From positions 1 through 39,324 of IMG/VR virus record IMGVR_UViG_3300041991_000132: a stretch of 39,324 nucleotides of DNA; one strand, 5' to 3'. Of this stretch, positions 22,966 to 31,067 are shown piece after piece; within the stretch, counting starts at the first letter, position 1, and each line of letters starts with the position of its first letter. Both the position numbers and the translations under genes were made by a program. This DNA comes from a virus. The notes under the pieces are model-generated. The model ran no database searches and had not been told where the DNA came from. It was given only the letters and a program-made list of their open reading frames with translations.

Positions 22966-22978
22966 GGAACACGCTGAC

Positions 22979-23893
22979 ATGCTGATCAATCGAGAAAACC
23001 TGGCTCTCGTTTTCCTAAACCTGAAAACGACCTTCAACAAGGCATTTTCCGACGCGCCAAGCGATTGGCAGGAAACGGCCATGCTGGTGCCCAGTGGCAG
23101 CAGCCAGAACAACTACGACTGGCTCGACCGCTTCCCCAAAATGCGAAAGTGGATCGGCTCCAAGGTCTTCAAGGCGCTCAAGGCCAACCAATACGTCATC
23201 GTGAATGACGACTTCGAAGCCACCGTGTCGGTGCGCCGAAATGATATGGAAGACGATCAACTGGGTATCTACGCTCCGATGGCCCAGGATGCCGGCTTCA
23301 GCGCGAAGCAACTGCCTGACGAAATTGTTGCTGACCTCAAGAACAACGCCTTCGTCACCCCTTGCTATGACGGACAGTATTTTTACGACACCGATCATCC
23401 GGTGACGAATGCGGCCGGTGTAGTGAGCAGCGTCAGCAACAAGGGCACGGCGGCGCTGGATTCCAGCACGCGAGCAACGGCCACTGCAAGCTATGGCGCC
23501 GCACGTACGGCCATCATGTCGATGACCGACAACGAGGGCCGTCCGCTCGGCCTGGTTCCGAACATTCTGGAAGTTCCACCGGCATTGGAAGCCGTGGCCC
23601 GCATCATCTGCGAGAACGCGAAGCTTGACGACAACGGACCGAACCCTTTCAAGGGGACTGCCAAGGTCTTGGTCAATCCGCGCCTCACCAGCGCTACTGC
23701 TTGGTTCCTGCACTGCACTGTGCGCCCGGTGAAGCCGTTCATCTATCAGCAGCGCAAGGCTCCGATATTTGTGCAGCAGATCAACATGGACAGCCCGGAC
23801 GTGTTCAACCTCGGTGAATACAAGTTCGGCGCCGAGGCGCGCGCGGCCGGCGGCTATAGCTTCTGGCAGATGAGCTACGGCTCGACCGGCTGA
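22979..23893 (+). CDS. T: major capsid protein (Mu T-like)
   Basis: This 304-residue protein has the Mu gp34/T family signature: MLINRENLALVFLNLKTTFN at the start, YDWLDRFPKMRKWIG at about 42-56, and PVTNAAGVVSSVSN near 140. A C-terminal APIFVQQINMDSPDVF follows. It forms the icosahedral shell. It lies 13 bases after the decoration gene, with GAGGAAC upstream. The gene has more AT-rich codons than its neighbours, as capsid genes expressed at high level may. Confidence 0.95.
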   Translation: MLINRENLALVFLNLKTTFNKAFSDAPSDWQETAMLVPSGSSQNNYDWLDRFPKMRKWIGSKVFKALKANQYVIVNDDFEATVSVRRNDMEDDQLGIYAPMAQDAGFSAKQLPDEIVADLKNNAFVTPCYDGQYFYDTDHPVTNAAGVVSSVSNKGTAALDSSTRATATASYGAARTAIMSMTDNEGRPLGLVPNILEVPPALEAVARIICENAKLDDNGPNPFKGTAKVLVNPRLTSATAWFLHCTVRPVKPFIYQQRKAPIFVQQINMDSPDVFNLGEYKFGAEARAAGGYSFWQMSYGSTG

Positions 23894-23987
23894 TAGCACG
23901 CGCGTCGATCTGATCGTTTCGACCTGATCACATCGGCCCGGCGTTCAACCCGGGCCGATGTCTTACCGAACCCACGAGGAAACCGCA

Positions 23988-24293
23988 ATGGCCCCGAAAC
24001 CCTCTGTCGCTGCCGTCGAAACCGAGGCGAAGAACGAACTGGTGAAGATCAAGGCGCTGGTGGTGAAGTCTGTCGCCAATAGCTTCCGGCGCATCGGCCT
24101 GGCGTTCACGCGCGAAGCTACGCACCTGGATCCGAGCCTGCTCACCGACGCACAGGTGACCGCGCTGAAGTCCGAGCCCAATCTGTCGGTGAGCGAAGCC
24201 ACCGTCACGGTGGTCGCTCCAGCCGACAAGCCCGCCACGCCGGTGGTGACACCGGTGGCGCCGGCCGCTGACGCCGGCAGCGAAGGCAAGTAA
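23988..24293 (+). CDS. HI1506-like protein (Mu gp35-like)
   Basis: This 101-residue protein has the core KIKALVVKSVANSFRRIGLAF, then DPSLLTDAQVTALKSEPNLSV (about 18-65), matching the HI1506/FluMu domain found after the capsid gene in Mu-like phages. A Pro/Ala/Val-rich tail follows. ATG 23988 with ACGAGGA upstream is preferred to the ATG at 23958. The role may be in head completion, but it is not established. Confidence 0.8.
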   Translation: MAPKPSVAAVETEAKNELVKIKALVVKSVANSFRRIGLAFTREATHLDPSLLTDAQVTALKSEPNLSVSEATVTVVAPADKPATPVVTPVAPAADAGSEGK

Positions 24294-24301
24294 GCCCTGC
24301 C

Positions 24302-24712
24302 ATGAGCTACGCCGCACAAACCGACATCGACAGCCGCTACGGCACCGACCTGCTGCTGACCATTGCCGATCGCAACGGCGACGGCGTGGTGGACGGCGAC
24401 GCCGTACTGCTGGCGCTGTCCGATGCCGACGACATCATCGACTCGCACCTGGCGCAGCGGTATCAGATGCCGCTGGCCACGGTGCCGCCGATGCTGGTGC
24501 GCCTGGCGGTGGATCTGACTATCTACCAGCTGGCGGTGCTGCCGACCGAGGAGATGCGCAACCGCTACACCGAGGCGCTGCGCGTGCTGAAGAACCTGGC
24601 TACCGGCGTGCAGCAGCTGGATCTGGCGCCGCCGCCCTCCACCGAAGGGCAGCAGGCCACGTTGATGGCGCCGCCGCGCATGTTTGGCCGCGGTACGGTG
24701 CGCAACCTATGA
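24302..24712 (+). CDS. DUF1320 head-completion-like protein (Mu gp36-like)
   Basis: This 136-residue protein begins MSYAAQTDIDSRYG and includes DADDIIDSHLAQRYQMPLA at about 42-60 and a helical C-terminal half with DLTIYQL. These are the DUF1320/Mu gp36 marks. It probably forms part of the head-tail connector. ATGA overlap couples it to the next gene. Confidence 0.9.
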   Translation: MSYAAQTDIDSRYGTDLLLTIADRNGDGVVDGDAVLLALSDADDIIDSHLAQRYQMPLATVPPMLVRLAVDLTIYQLAVLPTEEMRNRYTEALRVLKNLATGVQQLDLAPPPSTEGQQATLMAPPRMFGRGTVRNL

Positions 24713-25179
24713 GCGGGCTGGGCATGGAGTGGGCCATTGTCGACTTCGCCGCGTTGCAGCGGCGGGTGGATGCAATGGCGCACCTGGACACGCGCGAGCT
24801 GATGGACAGCATCGGCGCCGAAGTGGCCACGCAGACCAAGCGGCGCATCGGCGAGGAGAAGACCTCGCCCGAAGGCCAGTCGTGGCCGGCCTGGTCGGAT
24901 GCCTACGCAGCCACGCGCACAGGTGGACAGAGCCTGCTGCAGAACGAGAACCACCTGCTCGACAGCATTACCCACGTGGTGGAGCTGCAAGGCCAGGAAG
25001 TGGATGTGGGCTCGAACCTGGTGTACGCGCGCATCCAGAACGATGGCGGTGCCGACGTGGGCAAGCCGAACCTGCCTGCCCGTGAGTATGTGGGCCTGTC
25101 AGCCGAGAACCGCATGGACGTGCACCAGGTGGCCAGCGACTGGCTGGACAGCTGGCTGCTGCGCACGGTGATCCAGTGA
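24709..25179 (+). CDS. G: virion morphogenesis / tail completion protein (Mu G-like)
   Basis: This 156-residue protein matches the phage virion morphogenesis family. Marks are RELMDSIGAEVATQTKRRI at about 26-44, KTSPEGQSWPAWS at about 51-63 and VGSNLVYARIQNDGG at about 100-114. It also has the PAREYVGLS motif. In Mu the equivalent gene G lies between F and I; here it lies after gp36, next to the tail genes. ATGA overlap upstream and GTGA downstream. Confidence 0.9.
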   Translation: MSGLGMEWAIVDFAALQRRVDAMAHLDTRELMDSIGAEVATQTKRRIGEEKTSPEGQSWPAWSDAYAATRTGGQSLLQNENHLLDSITHVVELQGQEVDVGSNLVYARIQNDGGADVGKPNLPAREYVGLSAENRMDVHQVASDWLDSWLLRTVIQ

Positions 25180-25718
25180 GTCTGCTCGACGTGCGCACCG
25201 CGATGGTGGACGGCCTGAAGGCCGCGCTGCCGGCCGGCACCACGGTGGAGGGTCACCGCGGCCGGTTCGACAACGCGGCGGAGATCCAGCGCTTTGCCAC
25301 GCGCGCGCCAGCGGTGCTGGTGGCGTGCGTGCGATCGCAGTTCCACGACGCCAGCGTGGGCATGCCGATGATCGAGGCGGCCTGGGCGGTGTTCGTGATC
25401 ACCCGCGACCAACCGCAGCTGGCGCGCGATGCCGGCGCGCTGGGCCTGGTGGAGGCCGTGCAGCTGTGCATCAGCGGCAACACCTGGAGCCGCGACGATA
25501 CCAGCGCACCCACGGGCATCGATGCCCGCAATTTGTATTCCGGTTCGATCGACAAGCTGGGCATCGCACTGTGGGGCATCAGCTTCGAGCAGACCGTAAT
25601 GAACCCCGCGATCGACAGCAGCACGCTGGGCCTGTTTGAAACCTTCCACCAGGACATCGACATGGCCCCGGCCGATGGCCAGATCGACATCACCGAAACC
25701 GACACCCTGCCGCAGTAG
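25176..25718 (+). CDS. DUF1834 tail terminator-like protein (Mu gp37-like)
   Basis: This 180-residue product starts at GTG 25176, in overlap with the G-like stop. The fold and order (before DUF2635 and sheath) match Mu gp37/DUF1834. FATRAPAVLVACVRSQFHD and AWAVFVITRD are typical. It is thought to cap the tail or take part in head-tail joining. Confidence 0.87.
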   Translation: MSLLDVRTAMVDGLKAALPAGTTVEGHRGRFDNAAEIQRFATRAPAVLVACVRSQFHDASVGMPMIEAAWAVFVITRDQPQLARDAGALGLVEAVQLCISGNTWSRDDTSAPTGIDARNLYSGSIDKLGIALWGISFEQTVMNPAIDSSTLGLFETFHQDIDMAPADGQIDITETDTLPQ

Positions 25719-25727
25719 GAGCGACCC

Positions 25728-25943
25728 GTGAGCCTGACCAACCAGCTGTACCTGATCCCCAAGGCCGGTATCACCGTGCGCGACCCGGCCACCGGCCAGC
25801 CGCTGCCTGCCGCCGGCGGCAACAAGCCGCGCACCAGCTACTGGCTGCGGCGCCTACGCGATGGCGACGTCAGCGAGGGCGAGCCGCCCAAGGCCGCGCC
25901 GGCGCCGAACCCTTCCACCGCTGCGAAAGCTGAGGCCAAGTAA
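25728..25943 (+). CDS. DUF2635 family protein (Mu gp38-like)
   Basis: This 71-residue product starts at GTG 25728. PKAGITVRDPATGQPLPAAG and the SYWLRRLRDGDV motif are the DUF2635 signature. A Pro/Ala-rich tail ends it. It is invariably found just before the tail sheath gene; the role is unknown. Confidence 0.88.
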   Translation: MSLTNQLYLIPKAGITVRDPATGQPLPAAGGNKPRTSYWLRRLRDGDVSEGEPPKAAPAPNPSTAAKAEAK

Positions 25944-25945
25944 TC

Positions 25946-27406
25946 ATGGACTTCAACACCATCCCCAACGACAACTACATCCCGCTGGCGTATATCGAGT
26001 TCGACTCGACGCGCGCCCAGTCGGGCCTTGCGCTGGGCAGCTACACCCTGCTGGTGCTGGGCCAGCGCCTGCCTGCCGGCACCGTGTTGGCCGGGGTGCC
26101 CACGCCGATCCCGAGTGCCGCGCTGGCCGAGCAGTATTTCGGCCGCGGCTCGATGCTGGCCAGCATGCTGGCGGCGGTGAAAAAGGCCAACCCCAACACC
26201 TCGGTGGTGGCCATTGCGCTGGACGACGCGCCGGCCGCCGTAGCGGCGTCCGGAACGATCACCTTTACCGGCGCGGCCACCCAGGCCGGCACGCTCAACC
26301 TGTACATCGCCGGCACCAAGGTGCCCGTGCTGGTGAATTCCGGCGACGCGCCTGCGGCGATTGCCACCGCCGTGGCGGCGGCGATCGCGGCCAACACGCA
26401 GCTGCCGGTGACCGCCGTAGCGGCCCTGGGCGTGGTGACCCTGACCGCCGTCAACAAGGGCCTGTGCGGCAACGACGTGGACGTGCGCCTCAACTACTAC
26501 ACCGGCGAGCAGACGCCGGCCGGCGTGGACGTGGCGCTGGTCGCCATGAGCGCGGGCACCAGCAACCCGGATATGAGCACCGCGATCGCCGCGATGGGTG
26601 ACATCTGGTATCAGGCGATTGTGATGCCCTACACCGACGCGGCCAGCCTGACGGACTTGGAGACGGAGCTGCTGAGCCGCTTCGGTGGCGTGCGCCAGAT
26701 CGATGGCGTGGGCTATACCGCCTTTCGCGGTACGGCGGCGGCCACCGACACGTTCGGCCAGGGCCGCAACTCCCCGCTGATGTCGTGCATGGGCACATCG
26801 ATTTCGCCTACCCCGCCGTGCATCGTCGCGGCAGTGAATGGCGCGGTGGCTGCCTTCAACCTGGACAACGACCCGGCTCGCCCGCTGCAGACCCTGGTGC
26901 TGCCGGGTGTGCTGCCGCCCGCAGAGGCGGACCGGTTCACCTGGGATGAGCGCCAGCTGCAGCTGCACAGCGGCATCAGCACGTTCAACGTGGACTCGGG
27001 CGGCAACGTGCTGATCGAGCGCCAGGTGACCATGTACCAGAAGAACGCGCAGAACATCGCCGACACCAGTTACCTGGACGTGACCACCATCGCCACGCTG
27101 AGCTACCTGCGCTGGGCCACGCGCGCACGCATCACCACCAAATACCCGCGCTGCAAGCTGGCCGGCGACACGGTGAAGGTGGCGCCGGGGCAGCCCACCG
27201 TGACGCCAAGCATCATCAAGACCGAGCTGGTGGCACTGGGGCAGGACTTTGTCGACGCCGGCCTGATCGAAGACCTGGCGCAGTACAAGGCCGACCTGCT
27301 GGTGCAGATCAACGCGCAGAACCCCAACCGCGTGGACGTGCTGGCCAGCCCCAACCTGGTGAACGGGCTGACGGTGTTCGCCGAGCAGATCCAGTTCATC
27401 CTCTGA
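25946..27406 (+). CDS. L: contractile tail sheath protein (Mu L-like)
   Basis: This 486-residue protein forms the contractile sheath. Its N-terminal FDSTRAQSGLALGSYTLLVL and the QYFGRGSMLASMLAA segment are typical of Mu gpL. A variable insert (about 90-190) precedes the conserved body. C-terminal FVDAGLIEDLAQYKADLLVQ lies at about 431-450. It is followed 16 bases later by the tail tube gene. Confidence 0.96.
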   Translation: MDFNTIPNDNYIPLAYIEFDSTRAQSGLALGSYTLLVLGQRLPAGTVLAGVPTPIPSAALAEQYFGRGSMLASMLAAVKKANPNTSVVAIALDDAPAAVAASGTITFTGAATQAGTLNLYIAGTKVPVLVNSGDAPAAIATAVAAAIAANTQLPVTAVAALGVVTLTAVNKGLCGNDVDVRLNYYTGEQTPAGVDVALVAMSAGTSNPDMSTAIAAMGDIWYQAIVMPYTDAASLTDLETELLSRFGGVRQIDGVGYTAFRGTAAATDTFGQGRNSPLMSCMGTSISPTPPCIVAAVNGAVAAFNLDNDPARPLQTLVLPGVLPPAEADRFTWDERQLQLHSGISTFNVDSGGNVLIERQVTMYQKNAQNIADTSYLDVTTIATLSYLRWATRARITTKYPRCKLAGDTVKVAPGQPTVTPSIIKTELVALGQDFVDAGLIEDLAQYKADLLVQINAQNPNRVDVLASPNLVNGLTVFAEQIQFIL

Positions 27407-27422
27407 TTGAAGGAACACCGCA

Positions 27423-27782
27423 ATGGCCAAGATGTTTGGTAAAGCAAAAGTCACCGTCGACGGCCAGCTGCTGCTGACAGCCGAAGATGCCAAGCTCAAC
27501 CTGGGCGGCAACAAGCGCAACGTGGTGAAGGGAAACCAGGTCTACGGCTATGCCGAGGAGACGATGGAGGCCACGGTGGAGTGCAACGTGTTCATCGACG
27601 CCAGCCTCAACCTGGACACGCTGAACAACACCACCGACGCCACCATCATGTTCCAGTGCGACAGCGGCCAGACCTATGCGCTGGCCCACGCCTGGCTGGA
27701 AAGCCCGGTGGAAGCGGCGGCGGCCAACAGCGGCGGCAAGACAGCGCTGAAGTTCGCCGCACCCAGCGCGGAGCAGGTCTGA
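27423..27782 (+). CDS. M: tail tube protein (Mu M-like)
   Basis: This 119-residue protein forms the inner tube. GKAKVTVDGQLLLTAEDAKL at about 6-25, GNKRNVVKGNQVYGYAEETM at about 29-48, and a C-terminal GGKTALKFAAPSAEQ mark the Mu M/tail-tube family. AAGGAA lies upstream. The last base of its stop overlaps the next ATG. Confidence 0.93.
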   Translation: MAKMFGKAKVTVDGQLLLTAEDAKLNLGGNKRNVVKGNQVYGYAEETMEATVECNVFIDASLNLDTLNNTTDATIMFQCDSGQTYALAHAWLESPVEAAAANSGGKTALKFAAPSAEQV

Positions 27783-28084
27783 TGAGCGCCACCGTCAAGG
27801 GCACCCTCAAACACGGTTTGAAGATCGGTGAAACGCTGCACCGCGACTACGAGCTGCGCGAGGCCGGCACGGCCGATCTGTTCGATGCCGAGGACTCGGC
27901 GCCGGTCAGCAAGCGGCTCGCCTTCCAGGGCGCGCTGATCGCCCTGCAACTGGTGAAGCTTGGCGAACTGAGCGGCCCGATCGACTTCAAGCTGATCCGC
28001 AAGCTGCATCCGGCCGACTTCGACCAGCTGGTGGCCGACAAGCAGAGGGCCGACGAGCTGGGAAAAACCGAACCCGGCGGCTGA
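27782..28084 (+). CDS. tail assembly chaperone, short form (Mu gp41-like)
   Basis: This 100-residue protein (MSATVKGTLKHGLKIGE...) lies between the tube and tape measure genes and matches the Mu gp41 chaperone position. The coding end contains the slippery heptamer GGGAAAA (28060-28066), in phase as G GGA AAA, five codons before the stop. A -1 shift here produces the longer form ending at 28212. Confidence 0.88.
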   Translation: MSATVKGTLKHGLKIGETLHRDYELREAGTADLFDAEDSAPVSKRLAFQGALIALQLVKLGELSGPIDFKLIRKLHPADFDQLVADKQRADELGKTEPGG

Positions 28085-28212
28085 AAGCCCTGCATCAGCA
28101 GGTGCTGATGCTCGGCACCCGCACCGGCTGGAGCCACCGGGAGATTGTGTCGCTGCCGCGCAGCACGTTCGACCTGTACGTGCAGATCCTGACCAACACG
28201 GACGACGACTGA
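27782..28212 (+). CDS. tail assembly chaperone, -1 frameshift long form
   Basis: The ribosome would read 95 codons to 28066, slip back one base at GGGAAAA, and continue with NRTRRLKALHQQV to a stop at 28210-28212. The product is 143 residues. The added part (LGTRTGWSHREIVSLP) has the typical look of chaperone C-terminal extensions. Programmed -1 slippage in this gene is established in Mu and lambda. The slippery site, phase, distance and extension all agree here. Confidence 0.82.
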
Positions 28213-28216
28213 GCCG

Positions 28217-28444
28217 ATGAGTGACACCCTGACCAACCACCCGCATCAAGTTGCCTTCGCCCAAGCAGCCACCATGCCTGCAGATCGGTTGCGTCCGATG
28301 CAGGGTCTGATCAGCGATGCAATAGCTGAGGGAATGGCCAGCGATGTTCTGCAAACCAAGCTAGCACCGCTGGCCCGAGCTGCTGCGGGCCGCAGCCATC
28401 CAGAAAATCCGATGGGTAAGGAAGATCAGGGTTCACGGCCGTGA
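28217..28444 (+). CDS. short rightward open frame, possible tape-measure-start remnant
   Basis: This 75-residue frame begins MSDTLTNHPHQVAFAQ; its first 16 bases are identical to the tape measure start at 28749. It may be a real small protein, since QGLISDAIAEGMASDVLQTKLA looks helical. It may instead be a leftover of the tape measure start created when the antisense gene was inserted. Its second half is antisense to the leftward gene 28311-28664, so both cannot be under free selection there. Confidence 0.35.
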   Translation: MSDTLTNHPHQVAFAQAATMPADRLRPMQGLISDAIAEGMASDVLQTKLAPLARAAAGRSHPENPMGKEDQGSRP

Positions 28445-28664
28445 ACATGACGTATTGGCTGATCAGCTCGAAGGCGGCCGCGCCATATGCGCGTGGCCAT
28501 TGGCATACCTCTTCCACGGATATCGGCACAAGAGATTCCAGACGTTCAAACAGCCATTGTTCGACCAGAACGGTTGGTAGAGCGCGTTCCATATCCTCGC
28601 CGATGAAGGCGCGCTGCATGAAATCCCACAACGTGGTGCCAACGTCTTCACTCGTGACGCTCAT
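28311..28664 (-). CDS. antisense accessory protein in the tail operon
   Basis: This 117-residue protein starts MSVTSEDVGTTLWDFMQ, with GAGGGAG about 9 bases upstream on the minus strand. It is acidic and Trp/Phe/Leu-rich (FERLESLVPISVEEVCQWP, then AWFAEHRWPFPQLL), with no signal peptide or clear transmembrane segment. No family is recognised. It lies against the direction of late transcription between the tail chaperone and the tape measure, so it must have its own promoter and be expressed at other times, probably in the lysogen. A conversion or anti-phage role is inferred only from this. Confidence 0.6.
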   Translation of the reverse strand: MSVTSEDVGTTLWDFMQRAFIGEDMERALPTVLVEQWLFERLESLVPISVEEVCQWPRAYGAAAFELISQYVMFTAVNPDLPYPSDFLDGCGPQQLGPAVLAWFAEHRWPFPQLLHR

Positions 28665-28748
28665 GGGGCTTACTCCCTCGGTGGTGGATGACGCGGGCAG
28701 CGTCGCCGCCGAGGGTAGCAGCCCCACCTTCCCGGAAGCCGTGCACTG

Positions 28749-30647
28749 ATGAGTGACACCCTGAAACTTGCCATGCGCATCAGCGCCGTCGACCTCTTCT
28801 CGGGAGTGCTGCGGCGCTTTCGCAATGAGGTCGCCGGCACCGGCGCGGCAGCCAAGTCGGTGCAGCGCGATTACGACAACATGATCCGGCACAGCCAGGC
28901 TGGGCTGAAGTCGCTGGCGGTGGGAAGTTTTCTCTATGACAAGTTGAAACCTGCCGTCGAGCAAGCGTCGCTGTTTCAGGACTCGATGCTAAAGACAGAG
29001 GGACTGCTACAGAACCAATACAAGGGCGCCACGCAGCTCCGGAGCGTGATGGGCGAGCTTGCCGACAATGCGCGAGATGTCGCCAAGCACATGATGTACA
29101 ACGCCGTAGCCGTTTCCGATGTGCAGCGTCAGTTGGTGCAGGCCGGCGTTCCCAAAGATGCAATTCTCGAACGCCGCAATGCATCCGGCAAAGTCATAGG
29201 TCACGGTGCTGCGTATCAGATCGAAGCGTTCGCCGAGGTCAACGACCTTGACCCCGCTACGACCGCGCGCAACGTTGCAAACGTAGCGCATGCATTTCAA
29301 TTGGTGCCCGATCAGTACGGCGGGATGGTTGATATTTTGCAGAAGGCAATGAACTTGGGCTCGGGCGACGCCACCGAGTTTTTTCACAATATGCAGAACT
29401 TCGGGGCGATTGCCCACCTCGGTAATACCAGCCCGAAGGATGCAGCGATCGCGTTGAAGGTGATATCACCGCTTGGCGAATCCGGCGGAAGCGACCTTGC
29501 TCAAGCTATGAGCTATGCCTTCGGCGGCAGCATGCGTGGGTCGAAACAGCTGGAAAAGTACGGCCTGAACTTCTACGACAAGGCAGGTAAGTTCATCGGA
29601 CTTTTTCCGATGCTCGACAAGCTGTCAGCTTATATTTCCAGTCACCACATGACGGAAGAAGAGCGCAACAAGATGCTGGCCCGAGGATTCCAACAGTCGG
29701 GCCTGAAGGCGATCTCGTTGGAAATTGAGGCTGACAAGCCCGGCGCAAAGAGCCGGCATGAGATGGCTAGAGATTTCGATAAGCAGGCCTCGCTTGCGCA
29801 GTTGGTTGCTACCCGTGAAAAGGGTTTCAAGATGTCGTGGCAGGAGATGGTTACAACTATCCAGACAACCGAAGCGACCATCTTCAACCCGCTGCTTCCA
29901 CAACTGACAGCCGTCGCCAAATTAACCAATAAATGGGCTGGCGATCTGGGCAAGGTGGCGAGTAATCACCCAGCCTTTGCTAAGGCTGTTTCCTATGGAT
30001 CAGAGGCTGCCATTGGTGTTGCGGGCGCCTATGGCCTGTACCGACTGGGGCAGACGGGCTTCTCGCTGAAGAGCTTCCTCAAGGGCAAGGCCGGGCTGGC
30101 TGGCGGCATTGTCGAGGGCGAGGCGGTGAAGGCGGCTACGGGTATCGCGCCCGTTTTTGTGACCAACTTTCCGGCCGGCTTCGGCGCAGGCGTGGCAGGT
30201 GCTGCTGGTGCTGCTGAAGAAGCGGCGGAGGGCGCAGGTACCGTAGGAATCGTCAAGCGTCTTACCACCCGCTTGGGCATCGCTGGAACGGCCTTTGCTG
30301 AGCTGGGTGGTGGTGGTGCTACTGGCGCGGCGATCGCCAGCGGTGGCGTGGCGATCGCGGGAGGCGCCGGCTATCTCACCGGGCATGAACTCAGCAAGCA
30401 TGTGATCGAAGGGACGCGATACGGCGACGCGATCGGTGAACGAATTGCGCACGTGCTTGCGTTCTTCGGCGACAAGGAATCGCAGCAGGCGATCGCGCAG
30501 ATGAACAAGGCGCAGCCGGCGCTGCAGAAACTGGAAGGGACTATCCATATCCAGATCAGCCAGGACGGTCGCGCCAGAGTTACCTCGGTGCAGAGCAGCA
30601 ACCCCAAGGTGCCGCTCGATGTCGGCACGATGTTGATGCTGCCATGA
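28749..30647 (+). CDS. tape measure protein (Mu gp42-like)
   Basis: This 632-residue protein sets tail length. It begins MSDTLKLAMRISAVDLFSG, as tape measures of Mu-like phages do, followed by a long helical region. A Gly/Ala-rich hydrophobic stretch at about 420-545 probably inserts in or crosses the membrane on DNA injection. The gene is more AT-rich in its middle (29250-29950) than the flanking genes. It ends 2 bases before the antisense lipoprotein gene. Confidence 0.87.
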   Translation: MSDTLKLAMRISAVDLFSGVLRRFRNEVAGTGAAAKSVQRDYDNMIRHSQAGLKSLAVGSFLYDKLKPAVEQASLFQDSMLKTEGLLQNQYKGATQLRSVMGELADNARDVAKHMMYNAVAVSDVQRQLVQAGVPKDAILERRNASGKVIGHGAAYQIEAFAEVNDLDPATTARNVANVAHAFQLVPDQYGGMVDILQKAMNLGSGDATEFFHNMQNFGAIAHLGNTSPKDAAIALKVISPLGESGGSDLAQAMSYAFGGSMRGSKQLEKYGLNFYDKAGKFIGLFPMLDKLSAYISSHHMTEEERNKMLARGFQQSGLKAISLEIEADKPGAKSRHEMARDFDKQASLAQLVATREKGFKMSWQEMVTTIQTTEATIFNPLLPQLTAVAKLTNKWAGDLGKVASNHPAFAKAVSYGSEAAIGVAGAYGLYRLGQTGFSLKSFLKGKAGLAGGIVEGEAVKAATGIAPVFVTNFPAGFGAGVAGAAGAAEEAAEGAGTVGIVKRLTTRLGIAGTAFAELGGGGATGAAIASGGVAIAGGAGYLTGHELSKHVIEGTRYGDAIGERIAHVLAFFGDKESQQAIAQMNKAQPALQKLEGTIHIQISQDGRARVTSVQSSNPKVPLDVGTMLMLP

Positions 30648-30649
30648 AG

Positions 30650-31027
30650 CTACGGATCAACCACCACGCGCATCGTCCAATAGGCGTCCGACTCGCCTTC
30701 CGGCCTGATTTTTATGCGGCCCTTCAATTCTTCATCATCGATGACCTGAACCACGGTACCGGGATCAAGCTCGATGCATTTTCCGGAATCAAAGAGATTC
30801 TGGACTTCTTCTTTCGATTGATCGGACGCTGGGTCAGTGAACAGTTTGACCGCTCGGTTATATGTATCGAGCGAAGCGCACCCAAGATTAGCTGTCGCGA
30901 TGCGGTGCACCTTATTCGGACTGGTGGACTGAGCTTGCGAGAGGTCGGATCCATCCGAATCCGAGCAACCCACCATACCCATGCAACCCGCAAGGATCGC
31001 CACCGCAAGCATCCATTTCGCGCACAT
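30650..31027 (-). CDS. antisense lipoprotein in the tail operon
   Basis: This 125-residue protein starts at ATG 31027 with AAGGGG upstream on the minus strand. Signal MCAKWMLAVAILAGC has an LAGC lipobox at residues 12-15; MVGC at 18-21 is an alternative. The mature part has CASLDTYNRAVKLFTD and ends in a probable SH3-like beta domain (CIELDPGTVVQVIDD, then GRIKIRPEGESDAYWTMRVV). It lies between tape measure and DNA circularisation genes, opposite to them. Phage-encoded lipoproteins often mask receptors, so superinfection exclusion is plausible but unproved. Confidence 0.75.
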   Translation of the reverse strand: MCAKWMLAVAILAGCMGMVGCSDSDGSDLSQAQSTSPNKVHRIATANLGCASLDTYNRAVKLFTDPASDQSKEEVQNLFDSGKCIELDPGTVVQVIDDEELKGRIKIRPEGESDAYWTMRVVVDP

Positions 31028-31067
31028 CGTCGTTCCCCTTTGGCCGTGACCGCCCGGAGCATAACCC

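Larger units (their letters stand above)
28216..28764 (+). repeat. 17-bp direct repeat bracketing the antisense gene
   Basis: GATGAGTGACACCCTGA occurs at 28216-28232 and again at 28748-28764, where it forms the tape measure start. The 532-bp unit between them contains the antisense gene. A repeat of the target gene's start on both sides suggests acquisition by recombination at this point. Confidence 0.75.

Noticed and set aside
25838-27520. 560-codon leftward open frame opposite the tail sheath
   Set aside because: Arg/His/Gly-rich composition and complete overlap with the well-supported sheath gene mark it as a shadow. The same applies to 5748-6953, 17260-18615 and 30912-32393.
28431-28446. 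Perfect 16-bp palindrome GTTCACGGCCGTGAAC
   Set aside because: It lies inside the antisense coding frame and encodes ordinary residues (MFTAVN). There is no second copy in the window and no promoter next to it.
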